Part shown: positions 1-11,305 of the stretch, piece by piece
How positions within the stretch are numbered: the first letter of the stretch is position 1
How the letters are laid out: each line of letters starts with the position of its first letter
From: Escallonia rubra
Lineage: Eukaryota; Streptophyta; Magnoliopsida; Escalloniales; Escalloniaceae
Assembly (NCBI GenBank): GCA_033065855.1
Contig: JAVXUO010002232.1
Location: forward strand, 81,111 to 145,110
Length of the DNA stretch: 64,000 bases
Reading direction: 5' to 3'
Notes under the pieces: model-generated
Told to the model about the DNA's origin: nothing
The model's input: only the letters and a program-made list of their open reading frames with translations
Databases searched by the model: none
Program-made: the position numbers and the translations under genes

Positions 1-400
1 TTTCCGTAGACCTATGCCGGCTTTTGAATGGGTCTATAGCAGCGGTCGACCGCCTCCAAAAGTGTTCCCTCATCCGTCTTCTAATGTTACCAATAGCAGC
101 GGTCTGAACCTATGCCAGCAGTTATGGGCGCCGGCATAGGTAAATTTCTAATTTTTTACATATTTGAATTAAATAGCAAAGCCAACATTAAGATCCGTCG
201 CGGTAGGTATTATTTTTATTTTATTAAATTGTTGAATAATTGGCCTATGGAAACGGTCCCATGCGCCGTTATAGGTTCGTTTTGCATTTGTTTTTCTTCA
301 AATGTATAGACGTATACCGCACGTGCGTCCGCCGGCATAGGCTTATTTTAGAATTTTTTAAAAAAATAATTCACTTATGCCCGCGATACTGACCGCCTCC
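1..400. repeat. Left subterminal repeat zone of family-1 CACTA, copy A
   Basis: Repeated short motifs of the type CTATGCCGGC and CCGCCGGCATAGG occur in both orientations, for example near 12, 110, 128 and 330, with AT-rich spacers. They match the motif seen at the right end (7650-7890). These are most likely transposase-binding repeats. The terminal bases themselves lie outside the window for this copy. Confidence 0.75.
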
Positions 401-433
401 ATAAGTTATCACCCAAAGAAAAGTAGCAACCAC

Positions 434-442
434 CTATATAAA
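434..442 (+). promoter_or_regulatory. Possible TATA box in family-1 CACTA
   Basis: CTATATAAA lies just inside the left subterminal repeats and is conserved in copy B (41592-41600). It could start transcription rightward into the element. No substantial reading frame follows. A 78-codon frame at 450-686 is identical in both copies but resembles nothing I recognise, and recent duplication alone explains the conservation. Confidence 0.35.
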
Positions 443-686
443 GATCTGTGTGTGCCTTGCATTGCTTTTCTCATATCATATAGCTAGTAAAAACCAAATG
501 CAAGTTAAACCTATATTAGGACTTGATTGGTCACAAAAGAACCACAATCTATCCAAATCCAGAACAATAACACATGTTTGTCTAGAAATAACAGGCGAAG
601 TTAGATACTTTTTACAATTTTGTACAAAACCTAGTAAATCCTCATGCACATTTCCAAATCAACCCGGCAACGGCCCATGCATATGA

Positions 687-2384
687 TCAACATTAACCAC
701 CAAGAGCAAGATTAATCCATTTGCATTCACCTCAGCAACAACCTAATACAGAGATAACACATGTTAAACATATAGAATTAGAAAGGAGTATAACATATGC
801 TAATCGCTTCACACTTCAAATATGTTCACATATTAAACACAAATAGCACATCTTTAAATCTCATTTTGTGCTTGTTATTTTTCAACTGTTAGGCAAAAGC
901 TTTTGGCGTGATTAAAGCAAGACCTAAGCCTAGAGATCAGCCACTGATTTAGCGCAAGGTTTAATTGATATGTGGTAAAGAATGCACAACCTCACTTGAC
1001 AGTATTTAAGATACTGAGACAACAAAAAGTGAAAACAGCATTACAATAAGACTTTGATCAGAAATAACAGCAGATCCGAATAGTATATACACGGATTAGT
1101 CAATTGAGATGAATAACAATAGGTACTATAGTACTAGTATGCACAAACAACCAAACTCACAAGGGGATTTGGGAGGTAATTCAACTTCTGCTACCTCTCT
1201 TATGCAGCTCATAATCTGTCCAATGTTACTGGCCAAAATTCAAACAGCATGCATTGTTGGTGTCATGCACTTGGCGTCAACAACATGATTTGACGCAGAT
1301 ACACTTAATTGTCATGCACTTAACTGTATGCACTTGGCGTCAACACTAGTCATGCACTTAACTATATGCACTTGTTCCTTTTTTCTGGGGGAATGAAACA
1401 TGAACCTTAACCATGCACATGAAGGGACAGATTCTAACCACGTTGGCATTCTCCAAACAGAAATGACAGACTACCATGCTTTCGTAATTTAAATGTTATT
1501 AAAAAGTGGCCTCAAGTCATTTCTTTTTGTGTAACGATGTGATTAGCTATGAAATGAGCAAATTTGTGTATTCTTTTTTTTTTTAGATAATATATTCTGC
1601 TATGTTGCATGAACAATTCAGTTGCTGTTGTTATAGTGCTTCTAATTTATCTAGTGCTTCTAATTTATCTTTGTATCTGGTTTCAATTACAAACACCACC
1701 AGCGTGGAAGATGGCAAGCAAGGATTGGAAGAGTAGCTGGGAACAAGGACCTATACTTGGGAACTTTCAGTAAGCATAAATACTCGAAACTCAAGTCAAT
1801 TAACTAGTTGAGGCCTATTGCAATAGATATGTACAGAAACTAAGATAGTATTCAAAGGTAATCTTGAAAAGCATGACCTAAGGAAAAGAAAGTGTGATAT
1901 AGATCTTCCTTTTTCTTGTGAATTTAAAACAATTCTGAAAAATAATGGAGGATTTTAGTGTTCTGGCCTTACACAGGTCTTCCATGGCTGTCTTCTGTTT
2001 CTTTTTGCTGAGTTTTCACTGAAAACTTCCCCCCAAAATAAGAGTCGTACTCTTTCATCCCACATTCAGCTTATATCAGGTAATGATGTTAGTTGTTCCA
2101 AATTTTTCAAGAAGGTAAGCTCGGTAAGGTGTATGAATAATACTGCCCTCATTTTACTGCTCTTTGAAAATTTTCTTGATTTTACGGATAGGTCAATAAA
2201 CGCCCGAGAAAGAAACTATGGTTGGGATCCTTAGTGATAAGGTTACTCCTTAGTGATAGGCCATGTTCCTTATGTGTCACAAAGGAACTACTAATGAAGC
2301 TTAAACTCTACGGAGAAGACAAAAACTTTAAAAAATGCTTACCATAGAAGCTGCCCTTGGTCAAGTAAACAGCAAAATAAAGCA
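687..2384. other. Anonymous interior of family-1 CACTA
   Basis: AT-rich with no coding signal that I recognise. Near 1240-1375 a phrase around CATGCACTTGGCGTCAACA is repeated several times. There is a short T run near 1567-1584. The segment is nearly identical in copy B (41845-43540). Confidence 0.6.
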
Positions 2385-2607
2385 CTAACCAGCAGTAGAC
2401 CCCTCTTGGTTGGTTAATTCTTCAGTTGCTACAACAGTCTCAGGATTAGCCTCATCAATGCAATCATACCCCCTTTACAATTCATTTTGCCATTTGATAG
2501 AATTCTTCCTCCTTGCTTGCTAGCAACTCCAGAGGCTTATATTTATTCTGCAACTGAAGGAGACGATCCCATCTAGCAAAGAAAGCAGTCACGCCACCGA
2601 CTTGAGC
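2385..2607 (-). pseudogene. Remnant of a CACTA second-gene (TNPA-like) coding region
   Basis: Read on the minus strand from 2607, the translation is peptide-like. It includes FFARWDRLLQLQ and then KPLELLASKEEEFYQMAK, followed by a TGA stop. In another frame it continues as YDCIDEANPETVVATEEL to a TAG at 2385-2387. The aromatic, basic and acidic pattern and the position inside a CACTA element suggest a decayed relative of the second (TNPA-type) gene of plant CACTA elements. That identification is an inference. Most of this piece falls in the 268 bases missing from copy B, which keeps only the last part. It is broken by at least one frameshift or stop and cannot be functional. Confidence 0.4.
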
Positions 2608-2739
2608 TCTGAGCTAGCAAGGCCTCCGTATCTCGAAGACGCTTTGGTCCCACACCACCTCTTCACACTAAACCTCGTCCACCCACAGCCAGTATGCTTC
2701 AGAAGGGGCTCGCTTTAGAGCAATTAACACCTACCCTCA

Positions 2740-3254
2740 GTGCTCATCTCGATTACACGCCTGTCATCACATCACCAAGTGAAATGTCTATGGGTGGCAT
2801 CTTCCTATTGCTGCACCCAGCCACTTCGCGGTGTTGGTTCTGAAGCCGACAAACCACAGAGATATTGTACACCCAAAGTTACAAGAAGACATTTCCAAAG
2901 ACGTTGATCAATTTATTTGTATAATCTAAATAACATGCATGCAAAAGACAGGATAAGTTATCAAGTTGGATAAAAAATTTACGCCTAAATCTAAACTTAA
3001 ACCAAACAACAAAAAACAAGTACGACACTAAAAAGTCGACACATAGAAAATCCCATTTTGGCTTAACTCTTTTCCATCCTATCAAACAAGCTCTAACAGT
3101 GAAGAAGCTTGTGAAAGCAGAATAGTAGGAAGGACGTGGGTTCCAAGGAAACACAACAATACGTATTATGAAATTGAAATACAAGTAATTGACTTAAGTT
3201 TTTATTCTAATTCAAAGGCAAAAGGTTAGAGTCATTCTACAATAACTATGTCCA
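2740..3254. other. Family-1 CACTA interior left of the solo LTR
   Basis: AT-rich sequence with no recognisable gene. A 101-codon minus-strand frame (2879-3184) is identical in copy B but shows no family features. The segment ends in GTCCA (3250-3254), the likely left target duplication of the solo LTR. Confidence 0.5.
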
Positions 3255-5500
3255 TGTGAGGCCCCGATCTTAATTAGCTACTAATCATTTTATTAAGTTT
3301 AAACATATTTAAATTTGGTTGAAATAATGTAATCGTGTTATAATATTTGTATACATAAAATAAATATCGAAATTAATTGTGGGCCCAAAATATAATTATG
3401 TAAAACCTTGGGGGTTAAAAAGTAATTGTGCAAAACCTTGGGGGGCCAATATGCAAATATGAAAAGTTGGTATTAGTGGCATGCCATGTGTTTCCTTAGG
3501 ATTAATTGTTGGTGGTGAGTAATCAAAGGAATAAGTGGATAAATTAGAAACAAGATGAACATGTGAAAGACTCTCTTAACCATTCGGGCATGAAGGAAGA
3601 TTAAAAACAAAGAGAGAAAGGGAGGAGGAAGGAAAAGAAAAGGGAGAAAGAAGAAGAAAGGAAAGAAAAGAGAGAAAGGGAGGAGGAAAAGAAGAGAAGA
3701 AAGAACAAGGAGAGCATCAAAGTTTCTTGAATTCACTTGAGTTTGATTTGCTTGGAGGTAGGTTATCTTGTGTGTTTTTTTTGTTTCAGAACATGCATGA
3801 GAAGTATTATGATGGTAGTAAAACACTTATATATATATTTTCGAAATGATTCAAGGAGAAGGGGGTTCATGTATACTGAAATCTGCAAAAACAGTCATGG
3901 AATTAGGGTACTTTTTGGTGCTTAGAAATGTATACTTTTAGTTAAGATATGGACCTGGTTATTTTATATGTTATACTAGTACACGTATAGAGTATACATA
4001 CCAAATTCCAGATTATTTCAAGAAGTATTACTATGGTTTAAAATTCGTGGATTGAAACCTATTCTGTGAAACTGTACAGTCATGGAATTAGAGTACTTTT
4101 GATGCTTAGAAATGTATACTTTTAGTTACTATATGGACTTGGTTATTTTATATGTTACACTAGTACATGTATAGAGTATACATACCAAATTTCAGATTAT
4201 TTCAAGTACTATTGCTATGGTTTAAAATTCGTGGCTTGGAACCTATCTTGTGAAACTGTTGCTAGGAAGATTCTGAAGTTTGTCTTTTTAAAGGGCTTAA
4301 TATGATCTTAAAACAATATTTTCGTGTCCAGTAAAATACTGGGATGTAGATCTTTAAGTCTAGTTTTCATAAATATATAGTTTGACTGTAGAAGCCTTGT
4401 AATTAAATTGTTATGATTTTCGGAGTACAGACTACTCCTGCTGCCATTTGAAATACTGGGCAGATTAGGTTACATGTTTGGCATGTATTATTGATAATAC
4501 AATAAATATAACTCGACAGGGGATTAAACCTCTTTTGAGGTACTTGATGACATTGATGTTGACGTATGTACATGATTATGCATATCACGTGAAGGAGGAG
4601 GAAAAAAGTGAGTTGAGGGTGTTATTTGCCGGGGTTGGAAGTTATCCGGCCAGGATTCTCGTTCTCGTTCATGTCTTGATAGTGCGCACTAGCTATGCGT
4701 ACTAATTCTCGAAAGGAATTATTGGCGTGCCTGTGATGACGTTGGACTTCTTCTATCGAACCCGCTACATCAGTTGGTTGCGATACGAAAAGTCTCTCGC
4801 ACTCAGGGAAGGTTGGCTCGTGCATGAGGGGCATATTTGCATATTGATATTCTCGTACTTGGCTTATATTTGCCTTGAACTTTTTGTACTGTTTGGTTAT
4901 TCTTGGCGAGATCAAGTTAATATTTAGGTCTTGCTTGTCATTCTCGTGTATGTTCTACAAGATTTCAAATCTTGCTCGATATGTTATTCTCGTTTCTTTT
5001 GAAGGCAAGTGTGAGCAGATGCTTGCATGTGTTACTCGATATGTTAAATTATTCTTAAGTACGTAGGTATCAGCTGTTCAAGTGACTTGCATGTTCATAC
5101 TAACTATACATAATATGATCAAGTCATGTTTAGACTTAAAAGCACCGGATACCCTACTGAGCCATTAGGCTGACCCATTCCCGATACTTTTTTTTTCCTA
5201 GGTTCGGAGTCGGAGTATCTGCCAAGGGACGAAGAGGATTACCTCGGGGAGACTCAAGAGTATTACGCTGGGTGAGCAACGTTTTCGTTGTTCTTCGTTT
5301 ATTTTGGAGTGTAGTACTTGTATAGAAGAGAGGTGGTCTGTAATATAATGTTATGTTCAGTCTTTCCACTTATGGACGACTGTAATGTTTAAGCATACTT
5401 CCGCTGTTTCTATTTGAGGTTGTAGTAAAGCTCTGTTTATCCTTGAGGTATATGTGTTAACTAGCCTGTTTAGCGTTGCGCCCCTTCCGGGGGCGTGACA
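3255..5500 (+). mobile_element. Solo LTR of a chromovirus-like retrotransposon, copy A
   Basis: A 2246-base unit starts TGTGAGGCCCCGATC and ends CCGGGGGCGTGACA, so it has TG...CA ends whose outer dozen bases form an imperfect inverted repeat (TGTGAGGCCCC against TGTCACGCCCC). It is flanked by GTCCA and GTCTA, a 5-base target duplication with one mismatch. These termini are typical of long LTRs of Tekay/Del-type Ty3 elements. No internal region, primer site or polymerase is attached, so it is a solo LTR left by LTR-LTR recombination. Inside are a purine-rich tract (3600-3710) and an internal duplication (3890-4264). It lies inside the family-1 CACTA element and is present in both blocks. Confidence 0.75.
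3890..4264 (+). repeat. Tandem duplication inside the solo LTR
   Basis: Two units of about 187 bases each begin CAGTCATGGAATTAG (3890 and 4077) and share the phrase CTTAGAAATGTATACTTTTAG. The same pair is present in copy B (about 44780-45154), so the duplication predates the block duplication. Confidence 0.85.
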
Positions 5501-5505
5501 GTCTA

Positions 5506-6718
5506 TCAGTAACTTAGACGGCCAGTGTCATTTTTTGAAACTAAAGGGGGAACACCCATAACAATGGGCACTAAAAAGGAGTACTACTTGTTAACGAACC
5601 AACATCCAACTTATACTCACACTTGATTGAAAACAATATATGTGACAGACAAAGAACACCGCACAAAATTAACAGTTCCAAGCATAAAAAAGAAACCATA
5701 GCATATGCAAGCCATGTAACCAAAGAAAAACGTCGTTTGAATAAATCCTGACATATCCGATCACATATACTAGTAATATAGGCAGCACCCATATATGTAC
5801 AAGCCAGTTCATCCACCGCAAAGGAAGGACCTGAAGGTAATCACCAAACTATGTAAGTTAATGCTTCAAAGAAATCACATGACACCTTGGAGTAGTCCAT
5901 TTGTAAACACATGTGTTTGAGTTCTCCTTCAGAAACGATGGCATACTTGCGAGACTACTACTCTAATCTGGCACTTGCAAGACTATAATCACTGCTTCAA
6001 TTCAAGTCCGTCTGCATTAGCTAGCTAACCTTATCAGGAGCCCTAGATTCATCTAGATGCCTTCATTTCAGTAAATCATACTTGGGACTAATTTTGCTTC
6101 CTTTATGCTAGTACAACCATGCCATTCCCCAAATGATTCACAAGCAGCTATGAGTAAAAATTGATGTCACAGGAAAAAATGCCGGCCAAAAAAGAGAACA
6201 AATATAAGGGAGGGGTAATCAGCAAATTTACTTTATTCTATAGCTAGGTAATCATTCAGACACTCTAATCCAACTTACATATCGCAGAGCACAAAGCAAT
6301 CTGATAAACTAGTGAAATCAGAAGAGTTTGTATGTCTCTTCTTTATTTATCCCTCAACAATGACGTATTCACTTTCTGAAGCGAACTCAGCGAGAAGAAA
6401 AAAGAAATGAAACCAGGAGTGCCAAAGCTATCTTGGAATCAGAATAAGCTTTCTAGACATCAAAGAAACGATCAATGGACATTAATCGTTGCTTGGGTGA
6501 AAGAAATAGTTACCTGATTAGATTAATCCCAAAGTGTGTTCAATCCTAAAGCAAATTGAAGAATCGTTTGAGAGAAGAGTCAAGACTTCACATCTGGAAA
6601 AGCGAAGAGTAGAGAAGAGAAATTCAGCAAAAGTGACGGATTAATGGAGAATGGAGAAGAGAGAGGAAGGAGAAGAGAGAGAGTCGAACCTGAGTATGCG
6701 TCGTGTGAGAGATGAACC
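5506..6718. other. Anonymous family-1 CACTA interior right of the solo LTR
   Basis: AT-rich, with no coding or structural signal I can name. A purine-rich stretch lies at 6595-6690. It is nearly identical to 46397-47622. Confidence 0.5.
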
Positions 6719-6731
6719 ATAGTCGTGTGTT

Positions 6732-7578
6732 TTTTTTTTTTTGAGAGAATATTAGAAATATATACCAAGATGAACTGAGGAAGTTACAAAATATGCCCAA
6801 ATGACAAGTAAAAGATATACGGATGACATTCCCATCCGATAGGAAGTGCAACAAATAAAGCCAACAAACATGGATATTTTTTTTTATTTTGTTTTATATT
6901 ATGGAAGACAATAACCAACTGAAAGTAAAATAAAACCCTACAAAACGGAAAAATTAAACTAAAACAAGATAGCTACGAAAAAAACAAAGCCAATCCAGAA
7001 CACCAGCTATTTGTCAACTGCAACCCAAATTCCAGACACGTGCCCCGCCATGCACCGTTGCCTCGATCTCCGTGCACAGTGTCTCGATCTCCGTGTGTCC
7101 ACTCCGGCACCGGAAACGCCACCTTTTCCGGCCATCGCACTGCTGCCAAGCTCCTGAAGACGGGAAAGACAAACACCGAGGGAAACCGTGAGCGGAATCC
7201 TCACCGGCGAACAAATCGCCAACAGACCAGAACCCAGCCGTCGCACTATCAACTGCCGTCACCCAAATAGCTGCCAAACTAGCCTATCGCAGACGCATAC
7301 CAGCAGATCGGAAAATCTCTCCACCGGCAACCACAGAAACACCAACCTTTCTAGATCTAGGGGGAAGGGGGACCAACGGGGGGGGGAGGGGGGCAAGAGA
7401 AGCCCGAGAAGAGAAACCGAGATCGAGACTCACCACTCATTCGCCTAACCCAGACAGCCCGACGAACCCCACCGGTGAAACCCACATACCCCGACGACCG
7501 CAACAAATAACACTCGAAGCCACCACCACAACCCCATCGCAAAATACCCAAGCAACCTAGAAGCCACCACCGCAACAA
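6732..7578 (-). mobile_element. Short internally deleted LINE-type retroposon, copy A
   Basis: An insertion of about 850 bases is flanked by a perfect 13-base target duplication, ATAGTCGTGTGTT (6719-6731 and 7579-7591). It begins with a T run (6732-6742), the poly-A tail of an element inserted on the minus strand. Next to the tail is AT-rich sequence like a LINE 3' untranslated region. The far half (7010-7570) is GC-rich, like a LINE 5' leader. No endonuclease or reverse transcriptase is present, so it is best read as an internally deleted, non-autonomous retroposon mobilised by a LINE. Open frames in the GC-rich half are by-products of composition. Confidence 0.75.
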
Positions 7579-7639
7579 ATAGTCGTGTGTTAAGAGGAAG
7601 AAAACATTAAATCAAAATAAAAAGAAGAAAAATGGAGTA

Positions 7640-7909
7640 TAACCACATGTTCTATGCCGACGGTCAATGAGTCGGCTAAAACGGTAGGACCGCCGGCATA
7701 GAGCATCTTTTGGCGCTGAATCTTGGCGCTTATACTTTTTGGTGAAAATATGATCTATGCCAATGCCCGACATGTAACCGCCGGCTTAAAGCGTTGCTAT
7801 AGATCCTACAGCAACGGTCGTCTTAGAAGCGCCGTCATAGCTCATGTACAACAACGCCTTCGTGTGGCCGCCGGCATAGAGCATCGCGATAGATCACTTT
7901 TTTGTAGTG
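7640..7909. repeat. Right subterminal repeat zone of family-1 CACTA, copy A
   Basis: Motifs such as TCTATGCCGACGG, CCGCCGGCATAGAGC (twice) and ATCTATGCCAATGCC mirror the left zone. The array ends at the terminal GTAGTG. Confidence 0.8.
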
Positions 7910-7912
7910 TAC

Positions 7913-9017
7913 TAATCGAGGCGTGCAGAACAACCTTAATTACTACTTGAGGCGTGCTGAACAAAGGAAACGTTCATGGCACAACCTTAATTTCAAGTAG
8001 CTTGTTAATTGCTATCATATATGGGAGGTGCTACTCTTGCAGTCTTGCTTGGCACTTGTCACTGGTATTTTTAATTCTCATATCCCCTCGATCGAGCCTT
8101 CCACGTGATAAACTTGAAAAATTATGTATTTGTGTATGTTTGCGTATTCCATTTCTCCTAAGTCAGAATATTATGAAATAATATATGAAGGTGTGCTTCT
8201 AGGTCACGAGCCATGACATGTTTGGTATCAGAGCCTAGGCTTAAAATTATGTAGACTCCTCGACCTTAGTTTTAGTGGTTAAGTTTTTTGATATTTGGAA
8301 TATAGTGTATAAGATCTAGATTTTTGTATGCCTTGCCTTGAAAAGTATATTTTCATAAGTGAGGTGATATTTAGTAATTTATCTAGATTGTTAAACGTGT
8401 TATAGACTCGGAGTAAAAGCCATTGTGCTTGTTAGAAGAATGGAGTTATTTATTCCTTCAGGAGGTTTTCACAGCTTGGATGCTTGATCTGTATATGGTC
8501 TGCTTCTTGAGATCATGTATATTCATACCATGAGATGATGGTTGTGGTTATGATTTTGCCCGCTGCTTCCACGTTCAACAGTTATGCCTACTTTCTTTGT
8601 GTTCCATAAGTTTTTATTAACTGACCTCAGTGTGAAACTTTTCTCGGATTTCGACGTGGATGTAATACAATTTGGTGGTACATTTGATTTGTCTACTGTC
8701 AAAAAGCGAAAAAGATTTGTGAGTTGATTTAAGAGCATTTGAGGCTTGGACAAGAGATACCGATTTTAACACAAGTATAAAAATAGTATATACATTTGTA
8801 TTGATTTTGAATGTTCTAAAGGGTGTATGACATGGAGTTGTGACATAAGTCAGTGTGTCTTTAAAGGTCAATTTCTGGGAAATGGAATGAATTGAACCAT
8901 CGACTTAGGACTTTGGTATCCAAAACTCTACGGTGGGTTTGCGCATAGCATTATTACTTCTGCATCCGGGAGCGTAACATAGTAAAACACATAGTTTATA
9001 GATGAAGATTAGCTATA
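7913..9017 (+). mobile_element. LTR-retrotransposon scrap with primer-binding site, copy A
   Basis: The sequence around 8223 reads TTTGGTATCAGAGCCTAGG, the initiator-methionine tRNA primer site common in plant Ty3 elements. It follows a possible LTR end at GCCATGACA (about 8211-8219). The downstream 750 bases are AT-rich leader-like sequence without gag or pol. Near 8960 is GGGAGCGTAACA (GGGAGCGTGACA in copy B), which looks like the 3' end of a chromovirus LTR. The arrangement suggests a severely deleted element: LTR end, primer site, leader, LTR end. The left boundary is not clear. Confidence 0.5.
8223..8234 (+). promoter_or_regulatory. tRNA-iMet primer-binding site
   Basis: TGGTATCAGAGC is complementary to the 3' end of plant initiator methionine tRNA. 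Its presence marks the start of reverse transcription in a former LTR retrotransposon. It is conserved in copy B at 49129-49140. Confidence 0.75.
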
Positions 9018-9296
9018 CTAGCTCATGTGCCCGTGCAAATGCACGGGACGTGATACAATTAGTTTACGACAATCAGGTACTTTAATATACCTATTCAGTT
9101 CAAATTCCAAAAGACAAATAAAGATAATTAATTTCCCAGACAAATGAGCTATTTCATTTATACATCTTTAACGTAATAGTTGATATTACTTTTCTCCAAT
9201 AAATTAGTCAATTGCCAATAATATAAGTCATAGAAAAATAGAGAGAGCTTTAAGCCCAAACTTTGATTATATATCGTTTTGACTACAAAAAAAAGG

Positions 9297-9800
9297 GGTT
9301 TCGGCGACACTAAAAAAGTGTCGCCAATGACTGTAGAAGTGTCGCAAACCGGTTTCCCGACACTTGTTTAACACTTTTCGTAAGTGTCGCAAATTTGTCC
9401 GTCGGGAATTTCCCGACCCTTGTTATAAACGTCGGCAATCTACTTGCGACACTTTTATGCGACACTTTAAAGTGCCTCTTATGAGGTCAATAGTCAACTC
9501 AGGCATGAGACACTTTCGCAAGAAGTGTCGCTAAATTAGCGACGTTTTCACTAAAGTGTCGTTTTCATTTGGCGGCATTATCTTTGAAACGTCGTTAAAT
9601 TAGCGACACTTTCTTTAAGTGCCAGTTTTGTTTTACGACATTATCTAACAACGCTTCCTTTGAAGAGTCGGTGTTTATTTGGCGACACAATCTTTGAAAT
9701 GTCGTTAATTTAGCGACACTTCCATCAAGTGCCAGTTTTATTTAATGACATTATCTTAAAAATGTCGTTCGTATTTACGACACTTGTAAGCAATTGCCAC
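9297..9800. repeat. Left subterminal repeats of family-2 CACTA
   Basis: About a dozen copies of an AGTGTCGC-type octamer occur in both orientations, often paired head to head (for example GTGTCGCTAAATTAGCGAC near 9524), with AT spacers. The motif is different from that of families 1 and 3. It is probably the binding array for the family's own transposase. Confidence 0.85.
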
Positions 9801-11305
9801 TTATTTTTTGTCTGTCATATTGTGAAATTTGTTAAAAGTACGCTAGCCTAACTCTGATAATAGTTACATTTTCCCAAAAATGACATAAAAGTGAAGTGTA
9901 TTTCATGTAATCCTGCTCCTGTCCAATACGAATAATGCACAATTAAGTCGATCTATAAACTCATTTAGAAACAAGCTAATGTCATTCATCAACCATATCA
10001 TATCCAACATTCACATCATAATTACATAACCATCTAAAAGTTCAACATTCACATCCTAATTACATAACCATCCAGAAGTTCTCAATTTAAAAAACATACA
10101 AATATAATGACATTGAAGAACCAACCTAAAGATATATACATCTTTTCCAAAATGTCATCATAGTGCATATCGGTTATTTTAAGTCCAACAAAAGCATTGA
10201 TATCTTCCCTTCATATGAACCTGGAAATTCAAAAATCAAGAAAGAGGTTATAAATTTAACCGGTATAACATAAGTCCAATTAAACCGAAAAATTAGTCGA
10301 CAAACAAAATACATTAAGAAAGGTAAAGACTCGTCTACGTACCCCTTCTCATTCTTGCATCCTATTTCGCAAATTTTTCAAAGTAACGAAATTCTTCTTT
10401 ACTTTTTTATTTTGAGAAACCTGAACAATTAGATCGTAAGTAATCAATAGTTACACAAAAAAAGAAAAACAAAAAGGGACACAATCATATGAAAAACAAC
10501 CATGCACTTAAGTAAACATTATACAAGTTTTTGATTGCATTATTATATTTGTACCAAATGCATTAATAGATGAACATTTAGAAGTAAGACGTAAGAGTCG
10601 TTTTACAACAAAGCTGTAAATTGGTCTGCACTCTCCAAGACTAAAACATTTCATTACATATAAATATCCAAGGCAAAACATGTGCCTCTCTTATAAAAGA
10701 AAATCCCAAAATAGAGCATCTGGTATCCTAATTACCTATTACTTTCACTCTTACATAGAACTGGCGACACCTACCTCTCCACAACCATAGCCACCAATCA
10801 CTCACCACCACCATCACAGCTACCACCAATTGCGGCCAAACACTCACAACTAAGACAACTACCACTGACTATCTGTCGGGTTACGCCAACCTAATATCTA
10901 ATACCTTAAGCATACATAGTTCTTATTGGAGGATGTTGTAAAGGTGCTAAGTGTTAGCCTAGGCTAATTTGGGATTTTATTGGGAAATTCAATCTTGCCC
11001 ATTGAAATGCAAGAACTTCACTAAACAAACAACATTCCAGCCTGAGATGACACTGGCATAGCATGGATGAAAGCATAAACAAACAACATTCCAGCTCGTG
11101 ATGCAGCTGTTTTCTTTTCATCTGGCTTGCAACGACGAGTATAAAACATTTATGATGAACACAGCACCTACATGCAGCATGCATAAACTGTCTTCTTCCA
11201 ACAAAACTAGCAGCAGAAACTGTCTTTTTCATTAAACTGTACTGTGAGAACAACTAGCAACAAAAGAACACAATCAAGAGCAACCATGAACCAAAAGGCA
11301 GCCTA
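9801..11305. other. Family-2 CACTA interior left of the captured gene
   Basis: AT-rich with no coding signal I recognise. Short phrases are repeated, such as ATCCTAATTACATAACCATC near 10010-10075 and AACAAACAACATTCCAGC near 11022 and 11077. A 99-codon minus-strand frame at 10954-11253 has no family features and is rejected as a gene. Confidence 0.5.

Larger units (their letters stand above)
1..7909. mobile_element. CACTA transposon, family 1, copy A (left end outside window)
   Basis: This is the right-hand 7.9 kb of a non-autonomous CACTA (En/Spm) DNA transposon. The right terminus reads TTTGTAGTG at 7901-7909, followed by TAC (7910-7912), the same 3-base target duplication seen at both ends of the complete copy at 41050-48815. 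Both subterminal zones carry many copies, in both orientations, of a CTATGCCGGC-like motif, the kind of array transposases bind in this superfamily. No transposase gene is left, only a short minus-strand remnant at 2385-2607. A solo LTR (3255-5500) and a LINE-derived retroposon (6732-7578) are nested inside. Confidence 0.9.

Noticed and set aside
3473-3826. 117-codon minus-strand frame with a hydrophobic Phe/Leu run
   Set aside because: It is the complement of a purine-rich tract in the solo LTR. The hydrophobic run is a composition artefact, not a membrane segment.
6973-7578. Overlapping open frames on both strands in GC-rich sequence
   Set aside because: They arise from the GC-rich leader of the short retroposon. 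They overlap in several frames, lack any motif, and change between copies A and B.
10954-11253. 99-codon minus-strand frame upstream of the subtilase piece
   Set aside because: Contains short duplicated non-coding phrases and no recognisable family features.
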